Of a DNA stretch of 64,000 nt, positions 7,842-15,706 are shown piece by piece. Every line of letters starts with the position of its first letter. Position 1 is the first letter of the stretch. The position numbers and the translations under genes are program-made. The notes below the pieces were generated by a model that was given only the letters and a program-made list of their open reading frames with translations, ran no database searches and was not told where the DNA came from. Origin of the DNA: Marinobacter sp. es.042 (GTDB lineage Bacteria > Pseudomonadota > Gammaproteobacteria > Pseudomonadales > Oleiphilaceae); the NCBI RefSeq assembly GCF_900188315.1, contig NZ_LT897781.1, positions 372,001 to 436,000 of the forward strand, read 5' to 3'.

Positions 7842-9160
7842 AACAGCGGCCCATGTTCCCTCTGTTCTGGCGGATCTTCCTGTCGATCTGGCTGGCTATG
7901 GCGGTCACCGTGGTGGCCAGTAACCTTGCAACCAGGATGCTTCTGGACCGGGAGCGGGAAGCCATAGAGCGCCAGGCAGGTCTAAGGGATCTGGCCGAAG
8001 AAGCTATCGCAATCCGCGACGCCGGCGACCGTGGCGAAGCCTGGCGCTTTCTGCGGGACGAAGGCGAGCGTCTTGAACTGTTTCTGGTGTTGCTCGAACA
8101 GGATGAAAACGATGGCAAGCTGCCCTCGTTCATCCGCGACCGCATGAAGTCTGGCTGGTACCCGCAGAAACCCGCGGTACTGGACGTTGGCGGCGGTTAC
8201 CGGTTGGTGGCCTGGCCACGGGTGCAGGGCGCAGGCTGGCTCAACCCGAGATTCTTCAGGGCCATCGAGCTCGGGCTGGCCCTGCTGATGATTTCACTGG
8301 CGTGCTGGTGGATCGCCCGCCTGGTATCGCGACCGTTGAAACACATGGAAAGCACCGCCCAGGCGATTGCGGCCGGTGATAATTCTCTGAGAGTCAGCGA
8401 AAAGATCGCCCAACGCCGGGATGAGGTGGGGCAACTGGCCACGGCTTTCAATGCCATGACCGAACAGCTCTGCAGTCTGCTGGAACGCCAGAAACATCTG
8501 CTTCGGGATATTTCCCACGATTTGCGAACGCCGCTCACCCGCCAGCGTATCGCCATTGAGCTGGCAAACGAGGCCGGTGCAGATGAAGAGCTGATGGCCA
8601 GCATTCTGCGCCAGAACGAACGGCTTGAAACCATGACTGGTCAGATACTGACGTTATACCGGGTTACCGAAGCCGGCGGCGATATCGAGCGCGAGCCCCT
8701 CCGGCTGGTGCATGTGATCAATCAAGTCCTCAAGGATGCAGCGGACTATGCCGAACACCAGGGTGTGGACTGCAAACTCGTGGTGTCGCCGGAAAGTTCA
8801 AGGGCGTCGGTGCTGGGTGATGAAGGGCTTTTACAGCGAGCCATCGACAACATCCTGCAGAATGCCCTCGACCACACGCCACCTGGCAGGGCTGTTCATC
8901 TGGCCGTGACGGTGGCCGATGACTGGTTGACGCTAGCGGTTGATGACGAGGGGCCGGGCGTTCCGGATGAGCTGATCGGCCAGCTTTTCGAGCCGTTCTT
9001 CCGCGCAGACAAGTCTCGCGGGGGCACGGGCTGGGGGCTTGGCCTGGCCATTGCCAGAGACATCGTAGCGGCCCACGATGGCATGATCGGGGCAGCAGCG
9101 GGAGAAACTGGCGGCTTACGGGTGACGATTCGCCTTCCGGTGTTTTTCGGGGGCGGCTGA
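7838..9160 (+). CDS. CpxA-like sensor histidine kinase
   Basis: Inner-membrane sensor kinase, partner of the upstream regulator. The 440-residue product has a first membrane helix (about 8-30), a short periplasmic domain, a second helix (about 142-165), a HAMP segment (RLVSRPLKHMESTAQAIAAG), the H-box with His227 (RDISHDLRTPLTR), an N-box (RAIDNILQNALDHT), and G-boxes DDEGPGVP and GTGWGLGLAIA. The periplasmic loop has no recognisable sensor fold. Its last 45 nt overlap the antisense end of a small minus-strand reading frame. Confidence 0.9.
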   Translation: MKQRPMFPLFWRIFLSIWLAMAVTVVASNLATRMLLDREREAIERQAGLRDLAEEAIAIRDAGDRGEAWRFLRDEGERLELFLVLLEQDENDGKLPSFIRDRMKSGWYPQKPAVLDVGGGYRLVAWPRVQGAGWLNPRFFRAIELGLALLMISLACWWIARLVSRPLKHMESTAQAIAAGDNSLRVSEKIAQRRDEVGQLATAFNAMTEQLCSLLERQKHLLRDISHDLRTPLTRQRIAIELANEAGADEELMASILRQNERLETMTGQILTLYRVTEAGGDIEREPLRLVHVINQVLKDAADYAEHQGVDCKLVVSPESSRASVLGDEGLLQRAIDNILQNALDHTPPGRAVHLAVTVADDWLTLAVDDEGPGVPDELIGQLFEPFFRADKSRGGTGWGLGLAIARDIVAAHDGMIGAAAGETGGLRVTIRLPVFFGGG

Positions 9161-9316
9161 CTCCGGCTCCGGGTCGGAAGGTTTCAGTTTTTCGGCGCCG
9201 GAAAAGTCGATACCCTCCTGCAGCTCGTCTTCGTCAAAGCGGATTCCGCAGGCCGCTTTTCGAATCTTCGCGGGCTTTGCCGTGCCCGGGTTGTTGTATT
9301 CGTCTTCAGAGGCCAT
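9116..9316 (-). CDS. Small acidic hypothetical protein, 66 residues
   Basis: A probable small gene divergent from yigZ and overlapping the antisense 3' end of the kinase gene by 45 nt. The product starts MASEDEYNNPGTAKPAKIRK, contains a CGIRFDEDELQEGIDFSGAEK core and ends in a Pro/Glu/Lys-rich tail. The composition is hydrophilic and looks protein-like rather than the Arg/Pro-rich text of antisense frames. No strong Shine-Dalgarno precedes the ATG. The same frame remains open far upstream as a shadow of yigZ, so the start is uncertain. Function unknown. Confidence 0.45.
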   Translation of the reverse strand: MASEDEYNNPGTAKPAKIRKAACGIRFDEDELQEGIDFSGAEKLKPSDPEPESAAPEKHRKANRHP

Positions 9317-9328
9317 AGGTCGTTGTCC

Positions 9329-9934
9329 ATGAAAAAAGATTACCCCGTTCCCGCAGGATACCTTGAGCGTGAAACGGAAGTGAAGAAAAGCCGGTTCATT
9401 GCCCGGGTAGCCCCGGTGAGTTCGCGGGAGGAGGTGAAGGACTGGCTGGAACAGGCTCACCGGGACCATCCGGATGCCCGGCATATCTGCTGGGCCTACC
9501 AGATCGGGCGTCCCGGTTCTGCCGCCGAAGCTGGCATGAACGATGATGGTGAACCGTCCGGAACGGCCGGGAAGCCGATTCTCAACGTGATTCAGCACAA
9601 GGATATGGGGGATGTGCTGGTGATGGTGATCCGGTACTTTGGCGGCATCAAACTGGGTGCCGGTGGCCTGGTGCGAGCCTATGCCGGAGCTGCAGAGAGC
9701 GTGCTGTCGGCTGTTGACCGGGTGGTCCAGAAACCCTTGGTGTACGCGCTGGTGCTCCTGTCTTTTGCTGACGAGCAACCGCTGCGGCACTGGTGTGAGA
9801 TGAACGGGGCATCGGTTGAATCGGTGGATTACGGGGCCGCGGTGCGGGCTGGTGTTCTGGTTCCCGAGGACCAGGTCGAAGCATTCGGAGCTTTCTGCGA
9901 TGCCCATAAACTGGATTACAGTTTTGAAAGGTGA
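9329..9934 (+). CDS. yigZ: YigZ/IMPACT family protein
   Basis: Conserved protein of the IMPACT/UPF0029 family, linked in eukaryotes to translation control through GCN1; the bacterial role is unclear. The 201-residue product begins MKKDYPVPAGYLERETEVKK and carries the core motifs KKSRFIARVAPV, ARHICWAYQIG, a DDGEPSGTAGKPIL block and VMVIRYFGGIKLGAGGLVRAY, followed by the C-terminal ferredoxin-like DUF1949 domain. An in-frame TTG at 9323 is an alternative start; the ATG at 9329 gives the expected family length. Confidence 0.92.
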   Translation: MKKDYPVPAGYLERETEVKKSRFIARVAPVSSREEVKDWLEQAHRDHPDARHICWAYQIGRPGSAAEAGMNDDGEPSGTAGKPILNVIQHKDMGDVLVMVIRYFGGIKLGAGGLVRAYAGAAESVLSAVDRVVQKPLVYALVLLSFADEQPLRHWCEMNGASVESVDYGAAVRAGVLVPEDQVEAFGAFCDAHKLDYSFER

Positions 9935-10012
9935 CGGATCCCGGGGGCATCGTTGTGCGTCTGCGAGGCGTATACTATTCGTAAATCTGAGTCTCAATCG
10001 AGGACAGGAATC

Positions 10013-10543
10013 ATGATGCGTTTTCTGATGTTAGCGGTTGTTGCACTGGCCATGACCGGTTGTGCCAGCAACGTGGTGACCGACTACAACTCTTCCGTAG
10101 TTTTCGGTAATTATTCCTCCTGGGCGTTTGCCGGAGGCACCGATTCGTCTTCCTTTACCTCACTCGACGGCACTCGGGTGCGCAGTGCCGTTGAGCGAGA
10201 GCTGAATCGCAAAGCGCTGAAACAGGTCCCTGAAGCAGAGGCCGACTTGCTGGTTAGCTGGCAGATCGTGCCCGAAGAGCGTCTTGAGCAGACGGGGGTG
10301 GGACTCGGATTTGGTTTTGGTAGCGGGAATTTCGGCTGGGCCCTGTCTGCGCCGCCACCGGTACGTGAAATTAAAGAGGGCAAGCTGGTTGTAGAGCTGG
10401 CAGACAGCAAGTCGAAAGAAGTTGTCTGGCGAGCCGCCAGCCGGCGCTATCTCAATGAAAACCAGTCACCCGAGACTCGAAGAGAACTGATCGACGAGGT
10501 CGTGGCCGAAATGTTTACCAAGTATCCTCCTGGTCTCGATTGA
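10013..10543 (+). CDS. DUF4136 family lipoprotein
   Basis: Predicted outer- or inner-membrane lipoprotein of unknown function. The 176-residue product has a short signal peptide with the lipobox LAMTGC (Cys17) and then the DUF4136 pattern: VTDYNSSVVFGNYSSWAF early on, a central ADLLVSWQIV strand, a Gly/Phe-rich segment (GVGLGFGFGSGNFGW), and a closing RRELIDEVVAEMFTKYPP. The ATG at 10013 has AGGACAGGA upstream. It is followed 34 bp later by yciH on the same strand. Confidence 0.85.
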   Translation: MMRFLMLAVVALAMTGCASNVVTDYNSSVVFGNYSSWAFAGGTDSSSFTSLDGTRVRSAVERELNRKALKQVPEAEADLLVSWQIVPEERLEQTGVGLGFGFGSGNFGWALSAPPPVREIKEGKLVVELADSKSKEVVWRAASRRYLNENQSPETRRELIDEVVAEMFTKYPPGLD

Positions 10544-10577
10544 AGGCGTTACAAGGCAGGAATAGCACGGAGACAGA

Positions 10578-10934
10578 ATGAAGAAGCGATCTGAGGGCGG
10601 TCTGGTTTTTTCGACCGAGCAGGGGCGCATGTGCCCGGATTGCCGTAACCCCGTGAATGAATGTACCTGCGGTACATCATCACGGCCTGTCGGGGATGGC
10701 ATTGTCAGGGTAAGCCGGGAGACAAAGGGCCGCAAGGGCAAGGGTGTCACCCTGATTACCGGCATTCCACTGGACGACAAAGAACTGAAAGCCTATGCCA
10801 AGGTGCTGAAAGCCAAATGCGGCACCGGTGGCACAGTAAAAGATGGTGTGGTCGAAATCCAGGGTGACCAGCGGGACCTTCTGGTTCCGCTGCTTGAGCA
10901 AAAGGGGTGGACGGTGAAGCGCGCCGGTGGCTGA
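10578..10934 (+). CDS. yciH: YciH/SUI1 family translation-initiation-factor-like protein
   Basis: Bacterial homologue of eukaryotic eIF1 (SUI1 fold), thought to affect start-site fidelity in translation. The 118-residue product has an N-terminal Cys cluster (MCPDCRNPVNECTC, residues about 18-31), uncommon in shorter homologues but known in YciH, then the SUI1 core with RKGKGVTLITGI, the KCGTGGTVKDG loop and a C-terminal IQGDQRDLLVPLLEQKGW. Family length about 105-120. It may share a transcript with the upstream lipoprotein gene. Confidence 0.92.
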   Translation: MKKRSEGGLVFSTEQGRMCPDCRNPVNECTCGTSSRPVGDGIVRVSRETKGRKGKGVTLITGIPLDDKELKAYAKVLKAKCGTGGTVKDGVVEIQGDQRDLLVPLLEQKGWTVKRAGG

Positions 10935-11077
10935 TGGTATAACACGCAAATCCCCCACGCTCACGTTACAATAGAGCCCGCATTAACAAATCCCGAGTTT
11001 CATACCAACCGGAATCTGGCCAGAAATCCCTGCAATTATGCCGTTGGATGGCGGATTCTGTTCGACCGGAGGCAAGC

Positions 11078-12331
11078 ATGCATATACTGGTTTTGGGCGC
11101 AGGCGTTGTGGGCACTACCACGGCCTGGTATCTGCAGAAGCAGGGGCACCAGGTAACTGTGGTTGATCGTCAGAACCAGGCCGGCCTGGAAACCAGTTAT
11201 GCCAACGGCGGTCAGATCTCCGTTTCCCATGCTGAGCCGTGGGCCAACCCGTCAGCCCCTCTGAAAGTCATGAAATGGCTGTTCCAGCCCGACGCGCCCT
11301 TGCTGTTCCGGCCAAGACTGGATCCCGCCCAGTGGCGCTGGGCGCTCTCTTTTCTGGGGCAGTGCACCTCGGCGCGGGCTGCCCACAACATTCGCCAGAT
11401 GGTAAATCTTGGCACCTACAGCCGCAGCCAGTTGCAGGCCCTGCGTAAGGAAGCGGGCATAGAGTACAACCATCTCGAGAAGGGCATCCTGCACTTCTAC
11501 ACCAATCCTGCAGAGTTTGACGGTGCCATGGAGCCGACCCGGATCATGCAGGATCTGGGATGTGACCGTCAGATTATCGATGCAGACCGGGCGGTAGAGC
11601 TGGAGCCGGCACTCAAGCCGATCCGCAACCGGATTGCCGGGGCAACCTACACCTCGGAAGATGAATCCGGTGATGCCCGGCTCTTTACCCAGAACCTCGC
11701 AAAACGCTGCGCGGAGGCCGGCGTAGAGTTCCGGTACGGCACTGAAATCCTGAGCTTCGAACGCGCCGGCGAGCGGGTACTTGGGATCCAGACCCTCCGT
11801 GACGGCCATCATGAGACGCTGCGCGCGGATGCCTATGTCCTGAGCATGGGCAGCTTCAGCGCGGCGCTCGCCCGGCAGCTCGGTATTTTCCTCAACATTT
11901 ACCCGGCCAAAGGCTATTCAATTACGGTACCGGTGAAGAACGAGGAGGCGGCGTTCAATGTCAGCCTCACTGACGACGAGTACAAGCTGGTTTATTCCCG
12001 CCTGGGTGATCGTATGCGCGTGGCTGGCACGGCCGAACTAAACGGCTACAGCCGGAAACTGAACTACACCCGCTGCCGCGCTATCGTGCGCCGCACAGCA
12101 GAAGTCATGCCCGAAGCAGGATATTGGGATCAGGCCGAGTTCTGGACCGGTTTACGGCCTGCGACGCCCTCCAACGTGCCGTACATCGGAAAAAGCCACT
12201 TCGCCAACCTCTACCTGAATACCGGACACGGTACCCTTGGATGGACCCATTCCTGTGGTTCCGCCGCGGCCCTTGCGGATATTATTGACGGCCGCAATCC
12301 TGAGGTGGATTTTACGTTCTCCGGTCTATAA
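11078..12331 (+). CDS. dadA: D-amino-acid dehydrogenase, FAD-dependent
   Basis: Membrane-associated flavoenzyme that oxidises D-amino acids (classically D-alanine) to 2-oxo acids, feeding electrons to the respiratory chain. The 417-residue product starts at an ATG preceded by GGAGG (spacing six) and opens with the FAD-binding motif VLGAGVVGTTTAWYL, then LETSYANGGQIS. The C-terminal WTGLRPATPSNVPYIG and NTGHGTLGWTHSCGS blocks are DadA hallmarks. No alanine racemase gene (dadX) is adjacent. A strong hairpin follows the stop codon directly. Confidence 0.92.
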   Translation: MHILVLGAGVVGTTTAWYLQKQGHQVTVVDRQNQAGLETSYANGGQISVSHAEPWANPSAPLKVMKWLFQPDAPLLFRPRLDPAQWRWALSFLGQCTSARAAHNIRQMVNLGTYSRSQLQALRKEAGIEYNHLEKGILHFYTNPAEFDGAMEPTRIMQDLGCDRQIIDADRAVELEPALKPIRNRIAGATYTSEDESGDARLFTQNLAKRCAEAGVEFRYGTEILSFERAGERVLGIQTLRDGHHETLRADAYVLSMGSFSAALARQLGIFLNIYPAKGYSITVPVKNEEAAFNVSLTDDEYKLVYSRLGDRMRVAGTAELNGYSRKLNYTRCRAIVRRTAEVMPEAGYWDQAEFWTGLRPATPSNVPYIGKSHFANLYLNTGHGTLGWTHSCGSAAALADIIDGRNPEVDFTFSGL

Positions 12332-12369
12332 AAAAGGGGCCAGATGAGGTGTGTCATCTGGCCCCTTCC
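12332..12369 (-). terminator. Intrinsic terminator between convergent genes
   Basis: A 14-bp perfect stem (12334-12347 with 12354-12367) with a six-base loop lies between the dadA stop and the stop of the acyl-CoA ligase gene. On the minus strand it is followed by a run of six T, so it is best as the ligase terminator. On the plus strand the T tract is only two bases long. Confidence 0.85.
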
Positions 12370-12384
12370 CAAACGCCTCACTGA

Positions 12385-14028
12385 TTACTGCAACTGATCC
12401 CGAATCAGTTTCTTGTTGATCTTGCCAACACTGGTCTTCGGAATATCTTCCACGAAATCAATATGCTCCGGGATCGCCCATTTATTGATCTCGCCGCTTT
12501 CCACAAACTGCTTCAGATGGTTCTGGATATCCTCGGCACTGGCTTGCTCGCCCGGCTTCAGGGTGACCAGAGCATGCGGGCGTTCGCCCCATTTCTCATC
12601 GGGCACGCCAACCACGGCAGCACCGGCGACAGCGGAATGCTGGCTGATCAGGTTTTCCAGATCCAGTGAAGACAGCCACTCACCACCGGTCTTGATCACG
12701 TCCTTGATGCGATCCTTGATGGTGATGGTGTTGTCCGGCTCCATGGAAGCCACGTCGCCGGTGTGAAGCCAGCCACCTTCCCAGAGCTGTTCGCCTTTCT
12801 CGGGCTCCTTGAAGTATCCCTGGGTAAGCCATGGCGCACGGGCCACGATCTCTCCCTTGGCCTCGCCATCATGGGGGACCGGGTTGCCTTCGGGGTCCAC
12901 AATTTCCAGCTCAACCATGGGCGTCGCAATACCGGTCTTCACCCGGATCGCAGTTTGCTGCTCAAGAGGCAGTTCCAGGTCTTCGGGTTTCAGGTGCGAC
13001 GCGCAGAGCAGCGGACAGGTCTCAGACATGCCGTAGGCGGTGTAAAGTTTGATGCCGAGCTTGGCCCCGGCGTCGCAAAGCCCTTTGGTGAGTGCGCTGC
13101 CGCCGATCAACACGTGCCAGTTGCTCAGGTCTGCCGTCTTGATGGATTCGGTGGCCATCATCATCTGCATGATGGTGGGCACGCAGTGGGAGAAAGTCAC
13201 TTTGTGTTCCTTGAGCAGATCGACCAGCAGCTCGGGCTCATATCGGCCGGGGTAGACCTGCTTGATGCCCATCATGGTGGCGGCATAGGGCACACCCCAG
13301 GCATGAACGTGGAACATGGGCGTTACCGGCATGTAAACGGACGAGGAACGCATCAGCGGCATCTCATCGAACGACGCCACGGTGCCCGTCATGGCAAGTG
13401 TATGCAGGACCAGCTGGCGGTGGCTGAAGTAGACGCCTTTGGGATTGCCGGTGGTGCCGGTGGTGTAGAAGGTGGTCGCTACACTGTTTTCGTCGAAATC
13501 GGGGAAGTCGAACTTGTCATTGGCCCTGGCGAGAAGGTCCTCATACTCCCCGACAGCCTCAACGGGTGCCTGTTGTGCGGTATCGCTGTCGGTGAGCTGG
13601 ATCCAGGTCTTGACCGTTTTGATCTCGTCTTTGACGGCCTCGATGATCGGGAGGAAGTCGTCGTGAACCAGGACAACATCGTCTTCGGCGTGGTTCATGG
13701 TGTAAACGATCTGGTCCGGTGACAACCGGATGTTGACGGTGTGCAGAACGGCGCCAATCATTGGAATGGCAAAGAAACACTCCAGGTACCGGGGGGTATC
13801 CCAGTCCATGACCGCAACGGTATCGCCCGGTTTCACGCCGGCATCGGTCAATGCGTTTGCCAGGCGGTGAATGCGCTCGACGAGATCGGTATAGGTGTAC
13901 TTGCTGCGGTTGGAGTAGACAATTTCCTGGTCGGGATTGTACCTGGGGCCCGAGAGTAGGAGTTGTTTGATCAGCAGCGGGTACTCATAGGCGTTTTCAG
14001 CCGGGGGTAGAATGCGGGTCTGTGCCAT
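12385..14028 (-). CDS. AlkK-type medium/long-chain fatty acid--CoA ligase
   Basis: AMP-forming acyl-CoA synthetase that activates fatty acids for beta-oxidation. The 547-residue product has the P-loop-like YYTTGTTGNPKGVYFSH region (sequence FYTTGTTGNPKGVYF, about 187-202), the TAYGMSETCP motif, the LHTGDVASME adenylation motif and the C-terminal catalytic-lysine region KTSVGKINKK. Length and the N-terminal PPAENAYEYPLLIKQLLLSGPR match the AlkK group (about 546 residues) linked to alkane oxidation in Pseudomonas. The ATG at 14028 follows AGAGGAAAC. Chain length preference is inferred. Confidence 0.88.
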   Translation of the reverse strand: MAQTRILPPAENAYEYPLLIKQLLLSGPRYNPDQEIVYSNRSKYTYTDLVERIHRLANALTDAGVKPGDTVAVMDWDTPRYLECFFAIPMIGAVLHTVNIRLSPDQIVYTMNHAEDDVVLVHDDFLPIIEAVKDEIKTVKTWIQLTDSDTAQQAPVEAVGEYEDLLARANDKFDFPDFDENSVATTFYTTGTTGNPKGVYFSHRQLVLHTLAMTGTVASFDEMPLMRSSSVYMPVTPMFHVHAWGVPYAATMMGIKQVYPGRYEPELLVDLLKEHKVTFSHCVPTIMQMMMATESIKTADLSNWHVLIGGSALTKGLCDAGAKLGIKLYTAYGMSETCPLLCASHLKPEDLELPLEQQTAIRVKTGIATPMVELEIVDPEGNPVPHDGEAKGEIVARAPWLTQGYFKEPEKGEQLWEGGWLHTGDVASMEPDNTITIKDRIKDVIKTGGEWLSSLDLENLISQHSAVAGAAVVGVPDEKWGERPHALVTLKPGEQASAEDIQNHLKQFVESGEINKWAIPEHIDFVEDIPKTSVGKINKKLIRDQLQ

Positions 14029-14120
14029 TGCTTGTTTCCTCTTTCCCAGTTGTTTGTGTTATCACGAGAAACAGGAATAAATCTGACACAGATTGGCTGA
14101 AACAGGAACCGGTAAGAGTG

Positions 14121-14171
14121 AAAAAATGCAGAGCGAACGGTGGCTTAGATGCAAGCTCCGTTTCGCTCTGC
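14121..14171 (-). terminator. Intrinsic terminator downstream of ppnP
   Basis: Arms 14128-14140 and 14158-14171 form a near-perfect stem of about 13 bp with one bulge, followed on the minus strand by six T (A-run 14121-14126). It lies 26 bp beyond the ppnP stop codon. Confidence 0.75.
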
Positions 14172-14196
14172 GGACGTGTCCGTCAGGCCGGCAGTA

Positions 14197-14478
14197 TTAC
14201 TCGTAAGTGCAGAGGTAAGCGGTATCGATGTCGGTCTTTGCCTTGAAGCTGGCCTGGCCCGCTACGTCAAAACTCTCGCCGGCACCGTAGGTCATCCACT
14301 CTTCCATGCCCGGGAGCAGGACTGTGAGCGCACCGCTGATGACAGTCATGGTTTCTTTCTTGCTGGTGCCGAACTCATACTCGCCCGGGCTGATCACGCC
14401 AACGGTGGCTGGCAGGGTCGAGGTCTGGAAGGAAATGGATTTGGCCTGGCCTTCGAAATATTCATTTACTTGCAGCAT
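14197..14478 (-). CDS. ppnP: Pyrimidine/purine nucleoside phosphorylase PpnP (cupin fold)
   Basis: Phosphorolysis of several nucleosides to free base and ribose-1-phosphate. The 93-residue product matches the DUF1255/PpnP family in length and sequence: NEYFEGQAKSISFQT at the start, TVGVISPGEYEFGTSKKETMTVISGALTVLLPG in the core, and the closing FDVAGQASFKAKTDIDTAYLCTY. The ATG follows a GAGGAG. It is a single-gene unit with its own terminator. Confidence 0.93.
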   Translation of the reverse strand: MLQVNEYFEGQAKSISFQTSTLPATVGVISPGEYEFGTSKKETMTVISGALTVLLPGMEEWMTYGAGESFDVAGQASFKAKTDIDTAYLCTYE

Positions 14479-14547
14479 ATGCTGGCTCCTCGAATAAGTG
14501 GGCAGCCTACTATACGGGAATTTCGTGCACTTCCAATGACAAAATGA

Positions 14548-14958
14548 TCAGCCGGGACGGTCTTCCTCCTCCTTCTGAGGCTCTATCTTTTCCTCGCTGG
14601 TATCGAGTCCACTCCTGAGCTCATGGCTGTCGGAGTCATAGCGCTCGCGCAGCTCATCTTTTACGGTCCCTTCCCAGAGTTCTATGCCGGTGAAATACCC
14701 GGCCCTGCCGATGACATGAGCGGCAATAGGGGCAGTCAGAAGAATAAACACGACAATGGCGATCGCTCTTGCCACCACGGTGCTGTCTGCAAAATAGAAT
14801 GCAACGCCACCCATGGTCAGCATTGCCCCAAGAGCACCCGCCTTGGTGGTGGCATGCATTCGGGTGGGAAGGTCCGGCAACCTCAGAATCCCAATAGCTG
14901 CCAGAACCATAAAAGAAGCGCCCGCAAGCAGCAGAACGGAAACCAGCACCTCAGTCAT
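14548..14958 (-). CDS. mnhG: Mrp antiporter subunit G (first operon)
   Basis: Small membrane subunit of the multi-subunit Na+(K+)/H+ antiporter. From the ATG at 14958 the product has 136 residues with three membrane helices and the family motifs IGILRLPDLPTRMHATTKAGALGAM and VFILLTAPIAAHVIGRAGY. An acidic C-terminal tail of about 45 residues (SEEKIEPQKEEEDRPG at the end) is longer than in the other MrpG encoded at 20449-20781. The start overlaps mnhF by 8 nt. It is the last gene of the seven-gene operon. Confidence 0.93.
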   Translation of the reverse strand: MTEVLVSVLLLAGASFMVLAAIGILRLPDLPTRMHATTKAGALGAMLTMGGVAFYFADSTVVARAIAIVVFILLTAPIAAHVIGRAGYFTGIELWEGTVKDELRERYDSDSHELRSGLDTSEEKIEPQKEEEDRPG

Positions 14959-15223
14959 CTTTGACTCCTCCTCTTTCCACGAATCGGGCAAAGCCAATCG
15001 CTGCGAGGAAGGCCGTAAGCGCGATCACGATCGCAACGTCGAGGAGACTGGCGACGCCAGTTTCAATCGCATGCACTCCGACATAGCCAACGACAACGGA
15101 TGCAATCAGTTCCAGCGCAACGACCCTGTCTGGTAAGGAGGGGCCGCGGGTTAGCCGTATAAAGGCGAAAAGCAGCGCCAGCGACAACATGAAGTAAACG
15201 ATATTAATCGAAACGGCAAGCAT
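14951..15223 (-). CDS. mnhF: Mrp antiporter subunit F (first operon)
   Basis: Three-helix membrane subunit of 90 residues. It shows the MrpF pattern RLTRGPSLPDRVVALELIASVVVGYVGVHA followed by LDVAIVIALTAFLAAIGFARFVERG. The stop codon lies within the start of mnhG and the gene begins 9 bp after the mnhE stop, so it is translated as part of the operon. Confidence 0.93.
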   Translation of the reverse strand: MLAVSINIVYFMLSLALLFAFIRLTRGPSLPDRVVALELIASVVVGYVGVHAIETGVASLLDVAIVIALTAFLAAIGFARFVERGGVKDD

Positions 15224-15232
15224 GGCGATCCC

Positions 15233-15706
15233 CTAGCGCATAACCTTCAGAATGCGACGTTCCAGTTCTCTGAGATCATCCCTCAGCTGCTCCTCATCAT
15301 GAAGAAACATGGCATGGATGAACAGAACCTTCCGATCATCCGATACATCCAGACTCAGTGTGCCCGGAGTGAGAGATATCACACTGCTGACAAACAGAAT
15401 TTCCATGTCCGTTTCTGCACGTAAAGGAAATGCAATCACACCGGGCTTCATATGCCAGACAGGTGTGGCAACGTCGTAAGCAACTTTAAAATTGGATTTG
15501 ATCAGTTCTTTCAGAAAAAAGATCAGGAAAGCGGCAACGCGGGGAATCCTGCGAGAGTAACCCTTCAAAACCGGTACCTGCTTCTGCAGCACCATGAGTG
15601 CGCCGTATCCGAACAAGAAACCCGCCAACAGGTTCATCGCAGTTACGCTGCCGGTCAGGGTCACCCAAGCCAGAGCCAACAGCAGATTCCAGAACAGACC
15701 GATCAC
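15233..15706 (-). CDS. mnhE: Mrp antiporter subunit E (first operon)
   Basis: Membrane subunit of 157 residues with two or three N-terminal helices and a cytoplasmic C-terminal region. Family motifs include WNLLLALAWVTLTGSVTAMNLLAGFLFGYG, FFLKELIKSNFKVAYDV, and SLTPGTLSLDVSDDRKVLFIHAM. It overlaps mnhD by four bases (ATGA type). Confidence 0.92.
   Translation of the reverse strand: MIGLFWNLLLALAWVTLTGSVTAMNLLAGFLFGYGALMVLQKQVPVLKGYSRRIPRVAAFLIFFLKELIKSNFKVAYDVATPVWHMKPGVIAFPLRAETDMEILFVSSVISLTPGTLSLDVSDDRKVLFIHAMFLHDEEQLRDDLRELERRILKVMR

Noticed and set aside
9317-9997. Long minus-strand open frame continuing upstream of the 66-residue small gene
   Set aside because: It is fully antisense to yigZ, with His/Arg/Pro-rich shadow composition and no ribosome binding site; only its last part (9116-9316) looks protein-like.
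12763-13722. 319-codon plus-strand open frame
   Set aside because: Antisense to the acyl-CoA ligase gene; Gly/His/Val-rich shadow text with no family features.
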